Below the pieces are notes generated by a model, which saw only the letters and a program-made list of their open reading frames with translations, was not told the origin of the DNA and ran no database searches. DNA of 64,000 bases from Bacteroidota bacterium (GTDB lineage Bacteria > Bacteroidota > Bacteroidia > Bacteroidales > VadinHA17): assembly GCA_011049175.1 (NCBI GenBank), contig DSCJ01000024.1:19094-83093 (forward strand), read 5' to 3'. This document shows positions 9,917 to 18,790 of this stretch, piece after piece; the stretch's first letter is position 1; each line of letters begins with the position of its first letter. Made by a program: the position numbers and the translations under genes.

Positions 9917-9969
9917 TTTTCTGCAGATTTATTAATTTATTAATTTAGTAGTTGATTTCTGACTCCCGT

Positions 9970-10929
9970 ATGAAGAAAATTATTGCACCTGTATCAAGGA
10001 AGAATATCCTGGAGGAGCTTACCTATGAAAAGTTCGTCAGAAAAACGAACAACGGAGGAAATGAGCTGTATATCGTCAATTACGTGAACTCTCCTATGAT
10101 CATGCGCGAGATCGGCAGGTTGCGTGAAATTTCTTTCCGCGCTGCCGGTGGAGGAACGGGAAAGGAAATTGACATCGATGAATTTGACACTTCCGAATAT
10201 CCTTACCAGCAGTTGATTGTGTGGGATCCCGACGCCCGGGAGATTCTGGGGGGGTATCGTTTCATCCTCGGCCAGGGACCGGATGGAAAGGAAATGATAC
10301 CCGAAATGCTCGCTACCTCGGAAATGTTTCGTTTTTCAGATCAGTTTATCAGAGAATACCTGCCCCTGACCATTGAACTGGGACGGTCCTTTGTCCAGCC
10401 CGACTATCAGTCAACCGCCAGATCAAGAAAAAGCCTCTATGCCCTTGACAACCTGTGGGATGGCCTGGGCGCCCTGGTTGTCATGAACCCCCACGTAAAA
10501 TATTTTTTCGGGAAAGTCACCATGTACCCCCACTTCAACAGAAAGGCCCGGAATATGATCCTGCACTTTCTGAATGAACATTTTCCCGATCCCGATAACC
10601 TCATTACTCCCATTAAACCGGTTTGCATTGAGGCAGATGAGAAAGAGGTGAGTGAATTTTTTTCAGGAGAAACCTTCCGGGATAATTACAAAATTCTTTC
10701 ACAGAAGGTCAGGGCGCTGGGTGAAAATATACCGCCCCTGTTCAATGCCTATATCAATCTCTCCGACTCGCTCAGGGTATTCGGCACAGCGGTGAACAAA
10801 TCATTCGGGAATGTGGAGGAAACCGCTATGATGGTGACTATTCCCGATATTTATCCATCCAAGGTGGAAAGACATATTTCCACATTCGACCTGGACAAAG
10901 ACGAGAGAGTAAGGGAAGACGATCAGTAG
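9970..10929 (+). CDS. glsB: GlsB-like N-acyltransferase (GNAT fold, OlsB/hemolysin-like)
   Basis: A protein of 319 residues from the ATG at 9970; an in-frame TTG at 9952 would add six residues and is less likely. It resembles the OlsB/hemolysin-like GNAT acyltransferases that transfer an acyl chain from acyl-ACP to an amino acid. It has a FRAAGGGTGKEIDIDEFD segment, a VWDPDAREILGGYRFILG core strand-turn-strand and an ELGRSFVQPDYQS segment. Together with the upstream GlsA-like gene (53 nt away) it should form glycine lipids, which are abundant membrane lipids in Bacteroides. Its 3' end overlaps the end of the convergent purF by 7 nt. Confidence 0.82.
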   Translation: MKKIIAPVSRKNILEELTYEKFVRKTNNGGNELYIVNYVNSPMIMREIGRLREISFRAAGGGTGKEIDIDEFDTSEYPYQQLIVWDPDAREILGGYRFILGQGPDGKEMIPEMLATSEMFRFSDQFIREYLPLTIELGRSFVQPDYQSTARSRKSLYALDNLWDGLGALVVMNPHVKYFFGKVTMYPHFNRKARNMILHFLNEHFPDPDNLITPIKPVCIEADEKEVSEFFSGETFRDNYKILSQKVRALGENIPPLFNAYINLSDSLRVFGTAVNKSFGNVEETAMMVTIPDIYPSKVERHISTFDLDKDERVREDDQ

Positions 10930-12827
10930 GCACGTTGCTGTTTCCCTTCCATGTAATGAATAAAGGCGGTGTTGACCACTTTATTGCCCCCGGGCGTAGG
11001 ATAATCCCCCGTAAAATACCAGTCGCCCGTATGACCCGGACAGGCTTCGTGCAGGTTTTCAATGGTCTGGTATACAATCACCACTTCAGCCCGGATGGAT
11101 TCATCTCTGAGCAGTTCTGCTATTTTTCGGGATATTTCCTCGGGAGTAAAGGGATCATAAATTTTTTTTACCAGATTAACGATCTTTTCCTTGGGAAAGG
11201 CTTCCTGCTCCTTACATTTCAGGTAAACTTCGTTAATCACCGCTTCCATTCCCCTTTCCCTGAGCAGGGCAATCGCTGCCTGGAAAGCAATGAACTGATC
11301 CAGCCTCGACATATCAATCCCGTAGCAATCGGGATACCTGATCTGGGGTGAGGAGGAAACCACCACGATTTTTTTGGGTCTCAGGCGGTCAAGTATTTTC
11401 AGGATGCTTTTTTTCAGGGTCGTGCCCCTCACAATAGAATCATCCATGATCACCAGGGTATCTCTTTCTTCTTCCACTGTTCCGTAGGTAATATCATATA
11501 CGTGCTCCACCAGGTCATTCCTGCCCTTTTCCTGGGCAATAAACGTGCGGAGTTTCACGTCCTTGATAGCTACCTTTTCAATACGCGGGCGGAAAGCCAG
11601 GATATTTTTCAACTGGTCTTCATCGGGGTTTGCCCCCAGCATCATGATCTGCCGTTGCTGCCATTGCAGCAGGTATTCCTGCAGGCCTTTGATCAGGCCG
11701 TAAAAAGCAGATTCGGAGGTATTGGGAATGTATGAAAATACCGTATGCTGCAGGTCATGATCAATGACTTTCAGCAACGGGGAAGTAAGCAGTTCGCCCA
11801 GTTTTTTCCTTTCCCGGTAAATATCGGCATCTCCTCCCCGCGAAAAATAAATTCTTTCAAATGAACAGGAACGTTTGATGCCGGCATCCCGAATGGAAAC
11901 CGTTTCCACCCGGCCGGTTTTCCTTACGATAAGTGCGGAGCCCGGGGTCAATTCAGATACATCCTCCGATCTGACATTCAACACCGTTTGAATAACCGGC
12001 CTTTCAGAGGTAGCTGCCACCACTTCTTCGTCATGATAGTAATATACCGGCCGTATCCCCCATGGATCACGGAATACAAAGGCATCACCGTGTCCCACAA
12101 TCCCGCCGATGGCATAGCCGCCGTCCCATCGTTTGCTGGCCTGTCTCAACACAGCCGAAAGATCAAGATTTTCTTCAATCAGGGAAGATATCTGCTCACG
12201 GGGTACGCCCTGATCCAGGTAGCGGTGGTACATATCCTGGTTCTCCTCATCCAGGTAATAACCAATATTTTCAAGAATGGTCACCGTATCGGAATATTCC
12301 CTGGGATGCTGTCCTGTACCGATCAGTATCCGGAACAATTCGTCCACATTGGTCAGGTTAAAATTCCCGGCCAGGGCAAGATTCCTGGAACGCCAGTTGT
12401 TCAGGCGCAGAACCGGATGAACGGCATCGATGCTGTTCAGGCCAAAAGTTCCGTACCTCAAATGCCCCAGAAATAATTCGCCCGCAAAAGGAAGATTTTC
12501 CCTGGCCCATCCCGGATCTTCGGTAACCGACGGATTTGTACGTGAGGTCAGACCCTCGATATCATCGTATATCTTTTTGAATACCAGATATATTGGATTA
12601 GATTTGTTCGATCGCTGACGGAATATGTACTGTTTTCCGGGTTCCTGGTCGATTTTCACATTAACCAGTCCGGCTCCGTCCTGGCCGCGGTTATGCTGTT
12701 TTTCCATCAACAGGTATACCTTTCGCAGTCCATATTGCCAGGAGCCGTACTTAAACCGGTAATATTCCAAAGGTTTTCGCAACCTGAACAGAACAATACC
12801 GCATTCATGTTTTACTGCATCGCTCAT
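10923..12827 (-). CDS. purF: Amidophosphoribosyltransferase PurF (glutaminase-competent, long form)
   Basis: Catalyses the first committed step of purine synthesis, PRPP plus glutamine to phosphoribosylamine. The 634-residue product has an N-terminal Ntn glutaminase domain. The nucleophile appears as C9 in KHECGI after a short propeptide. The substrate-binding LRYGT and the Asn of AGNFNLTN are retained. A type I phosphoribosyltransferase domain carries the PRPP loop MDDSIVRGTTL. It is about 130 residues longer than E. coli PurF, with the extra length mainly in the middle and C-terminus. A second, degenerate PurF gene lies 98 nt upstream on the same strand. Confidence 0.9.
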   Translation of the reverse strand: MSDAVKHECGIVLFRLRKPLEYYRFKYGSWQYGLRKVYLLMEKQHNRGQDGAGLVNVKIDQEPGKQYIFRQRSNKSNPIYLVFKKIYDDIEGLTSRTNPSVTEDPGWARENLPFAGELFLGHLRYGTFGLNSIDAVHPVLRLNNWRSRNLALAGNFNLTNVDELFRILIGTGQHPREYSDTVTILENIGYYLDEENQDMYHRYLDQGVPREQISSLIEENLDLSAVLRQASKRWDGGYAIGGIVGHGDAFVFRDPWGIRPVYYYHDEEVVAATSERPVIQTVLNVRSEDVSELTPGSALIVRKTGRVETVSIRDAGIKRSCSFERIYFSRGGDADIYRERKKLGELLTSPLLKVIDHDLQHTVFSYIPNTSESAFYGLIKGLQEYLLQWQQRQIMMLGANPDEDQLKNILAFRPRIEKVAIKDVKLRTFIAQEKGRNDLVEHVYDITYGTVEEERDTLVIMDDSIVRGTTLKKSILKILDRLRPKKIVVVSSSPQIRYPDCYGIDMSRLDQFIAFQAAIALLRERGMEAVINEVYLKCKEQEAFPKEKIVNLVKKIYDPFTPEEISRKIAELLRDESIRAEVVIVYQTIENLHEACPGHTGDWYFTGDYPTPGGNKVVNTAFIHYMEGKQQRAY

Positions 12828-12849
12828 CCGGAAGGATATTTTTGCAGAG

Positions 12850-12857
12850 CAAAAGTA
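12850..12857 (-). promoter_or_regulatory. Promoter -7 element (TACTTTTG) for purF
   Basis: On the minus strand TACTTTTG matches TAnnTTTG and lies 22 nt before the purF ATG at 12827. It suggests purF has its own promoter in addition to any read-through from the upstream paralogue. Confidence 0.6.
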
Positions 12858-12925
12858 CGGAAATTAATGAATCGCTGCCGGCAGGGCCGAAAACATTCTT
12901 CCGGATTCTTTACCGCAGCAATTTT

Positions 12926-14332
12926 TCAGCGGTCAAAACTGGAGCCGTCGAAGCAATGGGTGCATATTTTTACCTTTGGAAGACCAATAGCCATAACCAG
13001 ATCGTCAAGATTCTGATAAACAAGGGTTGTCAATCCGATCCGTTTTCTGATTTCTTCCACCATGGCCTGATATTTTGACGTACCGGCTGTGGCATATTCC
13101 CTGGCATCTCCGTCTGCCCTTCCTTCCAGTTTTAGCATGGCTTTTCTGCTGGCCAGTTCGGCAACCGATTTGCTGGCCGAGAAGTTCAGAAAATCACAGG
13201 CATATACCAGGGGAGGGCAAGCCACCCGCATATGGGTTTCCTTCGCCCCATAATGTTTCAGAACCCTGATGGTATCGAGCAATTGCGTACCGCGTACAAT
13301 GGAATCGTCGCAGAATACAATTCTTTTCCCTTCAATTACCTCACGCACAGGAATCAGTTTCATCCTGGCCACCAGTTCGCGTGTTTCCTGACGTGAAGGC
13401 ATGAAACTACGGGGCCATGTGGGAGTATATTTCACATAAGGCCTCATATAAGGGATCCTTTTTTCCATGGCATACCCAATGGCATGACCCACTCCCGAAT
13501 CGGGTATTCCCGATACCAGGTCGGCTTCCGTATCGTCTTTTCTGGCCAGTTCGGCTCCGCAACGGTACCGGGTGGGTTCAACCCCCACCCCTTCGTATTC
13601 TGCGGCCGGATATCCGTAATAAACCCAGAGAAATGCACACACCTGCATTCTTGAACCCGGGGGGATCACCCTTTTGTATTCTTCGGGGGAGATAAAAACC
13701 AGTTCATTGGGACCCAGCTGGTATTCCAGTTCATATCCCAGAGTAGGGAAAGCGGAAGTTTCTGAAGCCACGGCCCTGCTCCCATTTTTCCTTCCAATGG
13801 CCAGCGGTGTTCGCCCCAGCCTGTCGCGGGCGGCATAAATCCCCTCTGGGGTCAGTACCATGAACGTACACGACCCTCTGATCCGTTCCCTCACATTTTC
13901 GATGCCATCTGCAAAATTTTTCTCCTCATCCATCAGCATAGCCACCATTTCGGAAGGATTGGTACCGGCCTGGGTGGTTTCCGAAAAATGCCGGTGTTGT
14001 TTCAGCATCCGTTTTTCGAGTTCGTCCATGTTCAGGATTTTTCCCACGGTTACCACCGCATACCGGCCCAGATGGGAATGAATCAGAATGGGCTGGTTGT
14101 CGGTATCGCTGATGACACCAATACCCATATTGCCCCTGAATTTGGGAAGATCCTGTTCAAACTTGGTGCGAAAATAGGAATCTTCAATACTGTGGATGCT
14201 TCGAATAAATTCTCCCCGGTCATAAACGCACATTCCCGCCCGTTTGGTCCCCAGGTGGGAATGATAATCGGTTCCATAAAAAAGATCGGTTACGCAATCG
14301 GCACGTGATATGGTGCCAAAAATACCCCCCAT
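12926..14332 (-). CDS. PurF-like amidophosphoribosyltransferase paralogue lacking the glutaminase nucleophile
   Basis: A 468-residue protein with the PurF fold: an N-terminal Ntn-like domain and a C-terminal phosphoribosyltransferase domain with an intact PRPP loop CDDSIVRGT (341-349). The start reads MGGIFG, with Gly where PurF has the catalytic Cys of MCGIFG. The Arg of the HVRYST motif and the Asn of the HNGN oxyanion motif are also absent; the aligned stretch reads YAVVTVGKILN at 91-101. The glutaminase site is therefore lost, while PRPP binding looks possible. It might use free ammonia, act as a regulatory partner of the adjacent PurF, or have another substrate. From memory, similar MGG-type proteins occur in other Bacteroidales, so this is probably a conserved paralogue and not a local mutation. 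Confidence 0.85.
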   Translation of the reverse strand: MGGIFGTISRADCVTDLFYGTDYHSHLGTKRAGMCVYDRGEFIRSIHSIEDSYFRTKFEQDLPKFRGNMGIGVISDTDNQPILIHSHLGRYAVVTVGKILNMDELEKRMLKQHRHFSETTQAGTNPSEMVAMLMDEEKNFADGIENVRERIRGSCTFMVLTPEGIYAARDRLGRTPLAIGRKNGSRAVASETSAFPTLGYELEYQLGPNELVFISPEEYKRVIPPGSRMQVCAFLWVYYGYPAAEYEGVGVEPTRYRCGAELARKDDTEADLVSGIPDSGVGHAIGYAMEKRIPYMRPYVKYTPTWPRSFMPSRQETRELVARMKLIPVREVIEGKRIVFCDDSIVRGTQLLDTIRVLKHYGAKETHMRVACPPLVYACDFLNFSASKSVAELASRKAMLKLEGRADGDAREYATAGTSKYQAMVEEIRKRIGLTTLVYQNLDDLVMAIGLPKVKICTHCFDGSSFDR

Positions 14333-14438
14333 AATGTATTTTCAATTAATGACAGCCTAAAATACAACAATTGGCCGGCATGTGCGGGAATGTATGCCGG
14401 CGACTTATGAACATTTTTTAACAGGACAGGGTAGCTGG

Positions 14439-14906
14439 TCAGAGATCGATCCTGGGAAATTCAATAATATCAGGGACGATATAGGCACTGGGAAACCTGC
14501 GTTTCACTTTCCGGTGCCAGCTGAACGCTTCTTCCCGGGTCCGGAAATCACCGATTCGCACCTTATAATAAGAATACTGATAGATCAGATGGACTTTCAG
14601 TTCGGGAAAAAACGAGAGGGCACTGGCATGATGTTCGTTGGCTTCTTCCCTCCCCATGGCTCCCGAACCGAAATAAATCTGAATGCGGTAACCGTCCAGT
14701 CCACCACGTTTCGCATTGAGCTGAACATGCCGGTGGATCAGATCATCGATCCGTTTGTCCTGGAAGATCCTGAGCTCACCCGGCACAATGGTTTCGTTCA
14801 TATTCCGGCCACCCCCTGCAGTATCGCGTCCCCTGGATCCAACGTTCTGCGCTGCTGCCACCAGGGGAAATAAAAACAATATGATACAACTGATTCTTTT
14901 CAGCAT
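14439..14906 (-). CDS. Secreted SPOR-domain protein
   Basis: A 155-residue protein with an N-terminal signal peptide (about residues 1-19, ending VAAAQ) followed by a polar linker. The C-terminal domain has the SPOR pattern, with YRIQIYFGSGAMGREEA and later YKVRIGDFRTREEAFSW. SPOR domains bind denuded glycan strands of septal peptidoglycan, so it probably acts in the periplasm near the division site. Its start codon overlaps the stop of the upstream universal stress gene (TAATG), so the two are co-translated. What links them functionally is not evident. Confidence 0.8.
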   Translation of the reverse strand: MLKRISCIILFLFPLVAAAQNVGSRGRDTAGGGRNMNETIVPGELRIFQDKRIDDLIHRHVQLNAKRGGLDGYRIQIYFGSGAMGREEANEHHASALSFFPELKVHLIYQYSYYKVRIGDFRTREEAFSWHRKVKRRFPSAYIVPDIIEFPRIDL

Positions 14907-15742
14907 TACTTTCTCATTGAAGGATGAATCGACAGAATGGGAATGGGTGAATGATTTACCATCAGCTGGGCATTTGTGCTGAGAGCCATATTGGCAGGGG
15001 TTCCTCTTTCGAAGGTCACAATGGATATCAGGTCAATCTCCTCGTGCACGGCGTAGGAAATAATGGTTTCCGGGATATCCCCTCCTTTTTTACTGCTCCG
15101 TATTGCCTTCACGCCATGCCCGGTAGCATAATCGTAAGCCTGATCGGCATATTTTTTCAAACGGGTTTTAATATCCGCACGTTCAGTTGTTCGGAAATCC
15201 ACAACATGTAATTCAGCATTCAGGAATCTGGCCAGTTCGGTGGTAAATGGTATTTTTTGCCTGGTATCTCTTTTCGAATCTATGGGAAGCAGTATCTTCC
15301 CGAATTTTTTCTTTTTAAACCCGTGGCGCACGGTAATAACCGGACAGGGAGCCTTTGAAACCACCCGGTAGGCATTACTTCCCATCCAGAATTCTTCAAA
15401 TCCCGAAACACCATGTGTTCCCATCATGATCAGTCCGGATCTGTCGAGCCTGGCCTGGTCGATAATTCCCTTATATATTTTACCGTGCCTGATCACAAAA
15501 TCCATGTTGCCCTTTTTGAGCTTCTTCCCGTATTCCCTCACAATCTGCCCGCAGAATTCTTCCACGGTCTGGCCGTAATCCTGTTCTTTACCCTCAATAA
15601 CAAACGGCTCGTCGTAATCTTTGTTTTTTCTTACATGGATAAACCGGATATTGCTTTCTATTTTGTTGGCAACCGAAATGGCAGCATCCAGGGCGTTCAT
15701 GGAATCCCTGGAAAAATCAACGGGGACAAGTATTCTTTTCAT
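14906..15742 (-). CDS. Universal stress protein, tandem UspA domains
   Basis: A protein of 278 residues from the ATG at 15742, containing two consecutive Usp domains. The first begins MKRILVPVDFSRDSMNALDAA and contains GLIMMGTHGVSGFEEFWMGSNA. The second begins near GKILLPIDSKRDT and ends with ISIVTFERG. The GTHG...G-type ATP-binding motif is visible in the first domain only. An earlier in-frame ATG (15766) is rejected because a TATATTTG promoter element lies at 15768-15775, too close for that codon to be in the transcript leader. The role is inferred to be stress or energy sensing. Confidence 0.88.
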   Translation of the reverse strand: MKRILVPVDFSRDSMNALDAAISVANKIESNIRFIHVRKNKDYDEPFVIEGKEQDYGQTVEEFCGQIVREYGKKLKKGNMDFVIRHGKIYKGIIDQARLDRSGLIMMGTHGVSGFEEFWMGSNAYRVVSKAPCPVITVRHGFKKKKFGKILLPIDSKRDTRQKIPFTTELARFLNAELHVVDFRTTERADIKTRLKKYADQAYDYATGHGVKAIRSSKKGGDIPETIISYAVHEEIDLISIVTFERGTPANMALSTNAQLMVNHSPIPILSIHPSMRK

Positions 15743-15767
15743 GTCTGATTTTTTATTGATTCCCAAC

Positions 15768-15775
15768 CAAATATA
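15768..15775 (-). promoter_or_regulatory. Promoter -7 element (TATATTTG) for the Usp/SPOR pair
   Basis: A minus-strand TATATTTG, an exact TAnnTTTG match, 25 nt before the ATG at 15742. It decides the start of the Usp gene and makes Usp plus SPOR a two-gene unit separate from the upstream lipoprotein. Confidence 0.65.
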
Positions 15776-15813
15776 GCAATTTTTTCATTTTCCCTCTTTC
15801 CCTGTGAAAATCC

Positions 15814-16281
15814 TTAGGGAATCACCTCCACCTCGGTAATTTCACTGATCCGGATAGTCTTGCCCAGAATAGACGATTTCACCCGGATATATCCGTCAAT
15901 TTCCAGAACAGCGGTTCTTTTGCCCAGCATATTGATGAAGGTGGTAAGGCCTGATATCCAGCTATCCATTTCAATGTTCAGATGAAGGGAATGCTCCTGG
16001 TCGGATACTCCCGGAATACGTATTTTTTCTGCATTGGTGATTTTTCCCAGATAACGGTCATTCAATGTCACATCAAGGTCAATGCCGGTAATCCGGAAAG
16101 ACAGGCGATTTGGATTTTTTACCTGCATCAGCACTTCCACTCCCAGTTGCCGGTTAGAGAAACGATGCAGGCGGATACCCCTGAAGCCCGACACTTCCAC
16201 TTCGTCAACCCTGCAACTGCTCAGAGATCCTGCCAGCAGGCAGATCATGATCCCTCCAGTTATTTTGTTCAGTCCTTTCAT
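15814..16281 (-). CDS. LEA14-like (type 2 LEA) lipoprotein
   Basis: A 155-residue protein with a lipoprotein signal peptide ending LSSC (Cys at about residue 23). One domain follows, of the LEA14/NDR1 type: alternating beta strands with VLMQVKNPNRLSFRITGIDLD, the 'NPN' pattern typical of water-stress (WHy-like) domains. It is probably anchored in a membrane facing the periplasm. Its start overlaps the glpK stop by 4 nt (ATGA), so it is co-translated with glycerol kinase. The function of bacterial members is not established. Confidence 0.75.
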   Translation of the reverse strand: MKGLNKITGGIMICLLAGSLSSCRVDEVEVSGFRGIRLHRFSNRQLGVEVLMQVKNPNRLSFRITGIDLDVTLNDRYLGKITNAEKIRIPGVSDQEHSLHLNIEMDSWISGLTTFINMLGKRTAVLEIDGYIRVKSSILGKTIRISEITEVEVIP

Positions 16282-17783
16282 GATTCTTCCTCTTCAGCCC
16301 ACGCCTTTACCCGTTCCACCGCCTTCAGCCACTTGCAATATTTTTTCTCTCTTACGGAAGACGGCATTTCAGGGGTAAAAACGGTAACGGCTGAATGAAA
16401 TTGTCTGATCTCATTCATATTCCAGAAACCGCTCCCCAGACCGGCCAGTATGGCGGCTCCCATGGCAGTGGCTTCGATGTTTTCAGGCCGGTGCACTTCC
16501 TTGCCCAGGATATCGGCCTGGAACTGCATAAGGAAATTATTGGCTGAAGCTCCCCCATCCACTTTCAGCTGCAATACAGGAACATCCGAATCATTTTCCA
16601 TGGCCAGTATGACATCACGGGTTTGATAGGCCAGGGATTCCAGGGTGGCACGTACGATCTTTTTTCTGTCGGTAGAGTGGGATATCCCCAGTATCCCTCC
16701 CCGGGCGTTCATATCCCAGTAAGGAGCTCCCAGGCCTGAAAAGGCGGGAACCACAAAAAGGTCTCCCGTTTCTCCGGCTTCCCTGGATATGGGATCCGAT
16801 TCAGAAGCCGCTGCAATGATACCCAGGGAATCCCTCAGCCACTGGATGGCCGCTCCGGCAATAAAAATACTCCCTTCCATGGCATAGTATACCTGATTGC
16901 CAATACCCCAGGCTATGGTGGTCAGTAGTCCGGACCGGGAAAAAACCGGGCGGGTTCCCGTATTCATCAGAAGAAAACATCCTGTACCATAGGTATTCTT
17001 CACCATGCCAGGATCCAGGCATCCCTGCCCCAGGAGGGCAGCCTGCTGATCTCCGGCCACTCCGGTTACGGGAATTCCCTGCAAAAAGGGAAAATCGGCC
17101 GACACCCTTCCATATTCTCCGGCTGAAGGTTTCACTTCGGGCATCATCACCCCGGGAACACCGAAAAGTTCCATCATATCGTCATCCCATTCCAGGGTGT
17201 TTATATTGAACAACAGGGTGCGCGAGGCATTGGTAAGATCGGTTGCATGAACCTTTCTTCCCGTCAGTTTCCAGATAAGCCAGGAGTCAACCGTTCCAAA
17301 CAGGAGTTTTCCTGCGCGGGCTTTTTCACGCAGCTGCGGATTATGATCGAGAATCCAGTATACTTTGGAAGCTGAAAAATACGTATCGGCTACCAAACCT
17401 GTTTTTTCCCGAAAAGACCTTTCTATTTCATTTCTGCGGAACTGGTTCATGAAGGCCGATGTACGTTTATCCTGCCATACCAGCGCGGGATATACGGGGA
17501 GTCCGGTTTCCTTTTCCCACACAACAGCCGTTTCTCTTTGATTGGTAATACCGATGGCCTCAATCCGGGTGCGGTCAATTCCTGTATGGGTCATTAATTC
17601 TTTGACAGCTTCCAGCTGGCTGTTCAGGATATCCAGTGGATCCTGTTCCACCCATCCCGGCCGGGGATAAAATTGCGGGAACTCCCGCTGCGCCATACCT
17701 GCCAGGCCGCCTTCCCTGTCAAAAAGAACGGCCCGCGAACTGGTGGTACCCTGATCCAGGGCCAGAATATATTTACCTTTCAT
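16278..17783 (-). CDS. glpK: Glycerol kinase GlpK
   Basis: ATP-dependent phosphorylation of glycerol to sn-glycerol-3-phosphate. From the ATG at 17783 the protein is 501 residues, the usual length for the family. The N-terminal phosphate motif ALDQGTTSSRAVLFD and the FGGY-family motifs (GLGAPYWDMNARGGILG and LKVDGGASANNFLMQ) are present. Longer starts at 17789 and 17852 are less likely because the promoter element lies at 17801-17830. No glycerol facilitator or glycerol-3-phosphate dehydrogenase is adjacent. The partner in the operon is an LEA-type lipoprotein. Confidence 0.95.
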   Translation of the reverse strand: MKGKYILALDQGTTSSRAVLFDREGGLAGMAQREFPQFYPRPGWVEQDPLDILNSQLEAVKELMTHTGIDRTRIEAIGITNQRETAVVWEKETGLPVYPALVWQDKRTSAFMNQFRRNEIERSFREKTGLVADTYFSASKVYWILDHNPQLREKARAGKLLFGTVDSWLIWKLTGRKVHATDLTNASRTLLFNINTLEWDDDMMELFGVPGVMMPEVKPSAGEYGRVSADFPFLQGIPVTGVAGDQQAALLGQGCLDPGMVKNTYGTGCFLLMNTGTRPVFSRSGLLTTIAWGIGNQVYYAMEGSIFIAGAAIQWLRDSLGIIAAASESDPISREAGETGDLFVVPAFSGLGAPYWDMNARGGILGISHSTDRKKIVRATLESLAYQTRDVILAMENDSDVPVLQLKVDGGASANNFLMQFQADILGKEVHRPENIEATAMGAAILAGLGSGFWNMNEIRQFHSAVTVFTPEMPSSVREKKYCKWLKAVERVKAWAEEEES

Positions 17784-17800
17784 GATCATGCCTTTTTCGG

Positions 17801-17830
17801 TAAAAATAGAAAATTTATCTGCGCTGCAAA
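17801..17830 (-). promoter_or_regulatory. glpK promoter: -33 TTTG and -7 TATTTTTA, 18-bp spacer
   Basis: On the minus strand TTTG at 17827-17830 is followed after 18 bp by TATTTTTA at 17801-17808, one base away from TAnnTTTG. The predicted transcription start falls about 10 nt before the ATG at 17783. Confidence 0.55.
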
Positions 17831-17906
17831 TCGGCCGTATAGAAAGCGTCACAGGCCGGCCGGCAGTATGAAAATCATCACGGGGAGAATAATCCGGAGG
17901 ATTACA

Positions 17907-18656
17907 TCAGCTGTTTTCCCACTTCTGCAGGATCTCTTCTGTTAATTCCAGGTTGTGGTAAACATTCTGCACATCATCGTCCTCCTCGAAATCATCAATC
18001 ATCCGAAGCACCTTCATGGCCTCTTCCGGATCAAGCTTTTTCAGGGTGTTCGGTATACGTCGCAATTCCGCATTTTCAGGAACTACGCCCATTTCTTCCA
18101 GCTTCTTCTGTACTTTACCGAAATCTTCCATGACGGTATATACCACAAAATAATCTTCCTCTTCCTGAAAATCCTCTGCACCGGCATCGATCACCTCCAG
18201 GGCAAATTCTTCTGCATCCAGACCTTCTTTCGGAATGGCAAAAACACCTTTCCGGTCGAACAAGAAACTCAGGGATCCGTTCGTCCCCAGGTTGCCTCCC
18301 CGCTTGTTGAAAATAGAACGAATATTCCCAACCGTCCGGTTGGTATTATCGGTCATGCACTCAACAAATATTCCCACACCTCCGGGTGCATACCCTTCGT
18401 ACGTAACCTCCTGCAAACCACCGGTGTCGGATTGTCCCTTGTGAATGGCCCGCTCAATGTTATCCTTGGGCATATTGGCCCCCTTGGCATTCTGAACGGC
18501 AAGCCTCAACCTGGGATTAAATTCCGGATCGGCACCTCCGCCCTCTTTTACGGCAATGGTAATTTCCTTGGCTATACGGGAAAAGATTTTGGAGCGCCTG
18601 GCATCGGCAGCCCCTTTCTTGCGCTTGATGGTTGACCATTTGTTGTGACCTGACAT
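17907..18656 (-). CDS. yebC: YebC/PmpR family protein (TACO1-like)
   Basis: From the ATG at 18656 the protein is 249 residues and starts MSGHNKWSTIKRKKGAADARRS, the family signature. It also has the GANMPKDNIERAI, YEGYAPGGVGIFVEC and GNLGTNGSLSFLF motifs. YebC proteins were named transcriptional regulators. More recent work ties this family to translation, relieving ribosome stalling at proline-rich stretches. An in-frame codon at 18698 is rejected because the promoter element at 18680-18687 lies downstream of it. Confidence 0.95.
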   Translation of the reverse strand: MSGHNKWSTIKRKKGAADARRSKIFSRIAKEITIAVKEGGGADPEFNPRLRLAVQNAKGANMPKDNIERAIHKGQSDTGGLQEVTYEGYAPGGVGIFVECMTDNTNRTVGNIRSIFNKRGGNLGTNGSLSFLFDRKGVFAIPKEGLDAEEFALEVIDAGAEDFQEEEDYFVVYTVMEDFGKVQKKLEEMGVVPENAELRRIPNTLKKLDPEEAMKVLRMIDDFEEDDDVQNVYHNLELTEEILQKWENS

Positions 18657-18679
18657 AGGTATGTCTGTTTTTCTAACCG

Positions 18680-18687
18680 CAAATGTA
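18680..18687 (-). promoter_or_regulatory. Promoter -7 element (TACATTTG) for yebC
   Basis: A minus-strand TACATTTG, an exact TAnnTTTG match, 23 nt before the yebC ATG. It fixes the start at 18656. Confidence 0.62.
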
Positions 18688-18790
18688 AAAAAATGCATCG
18701 GAATTTGCTGTATTTCGGGAACACAGGAACCGGGTTTTTTGTTCCATTATCGTGACTATTTTGTAAATTGCTTCATTAAAAAACAGATGT

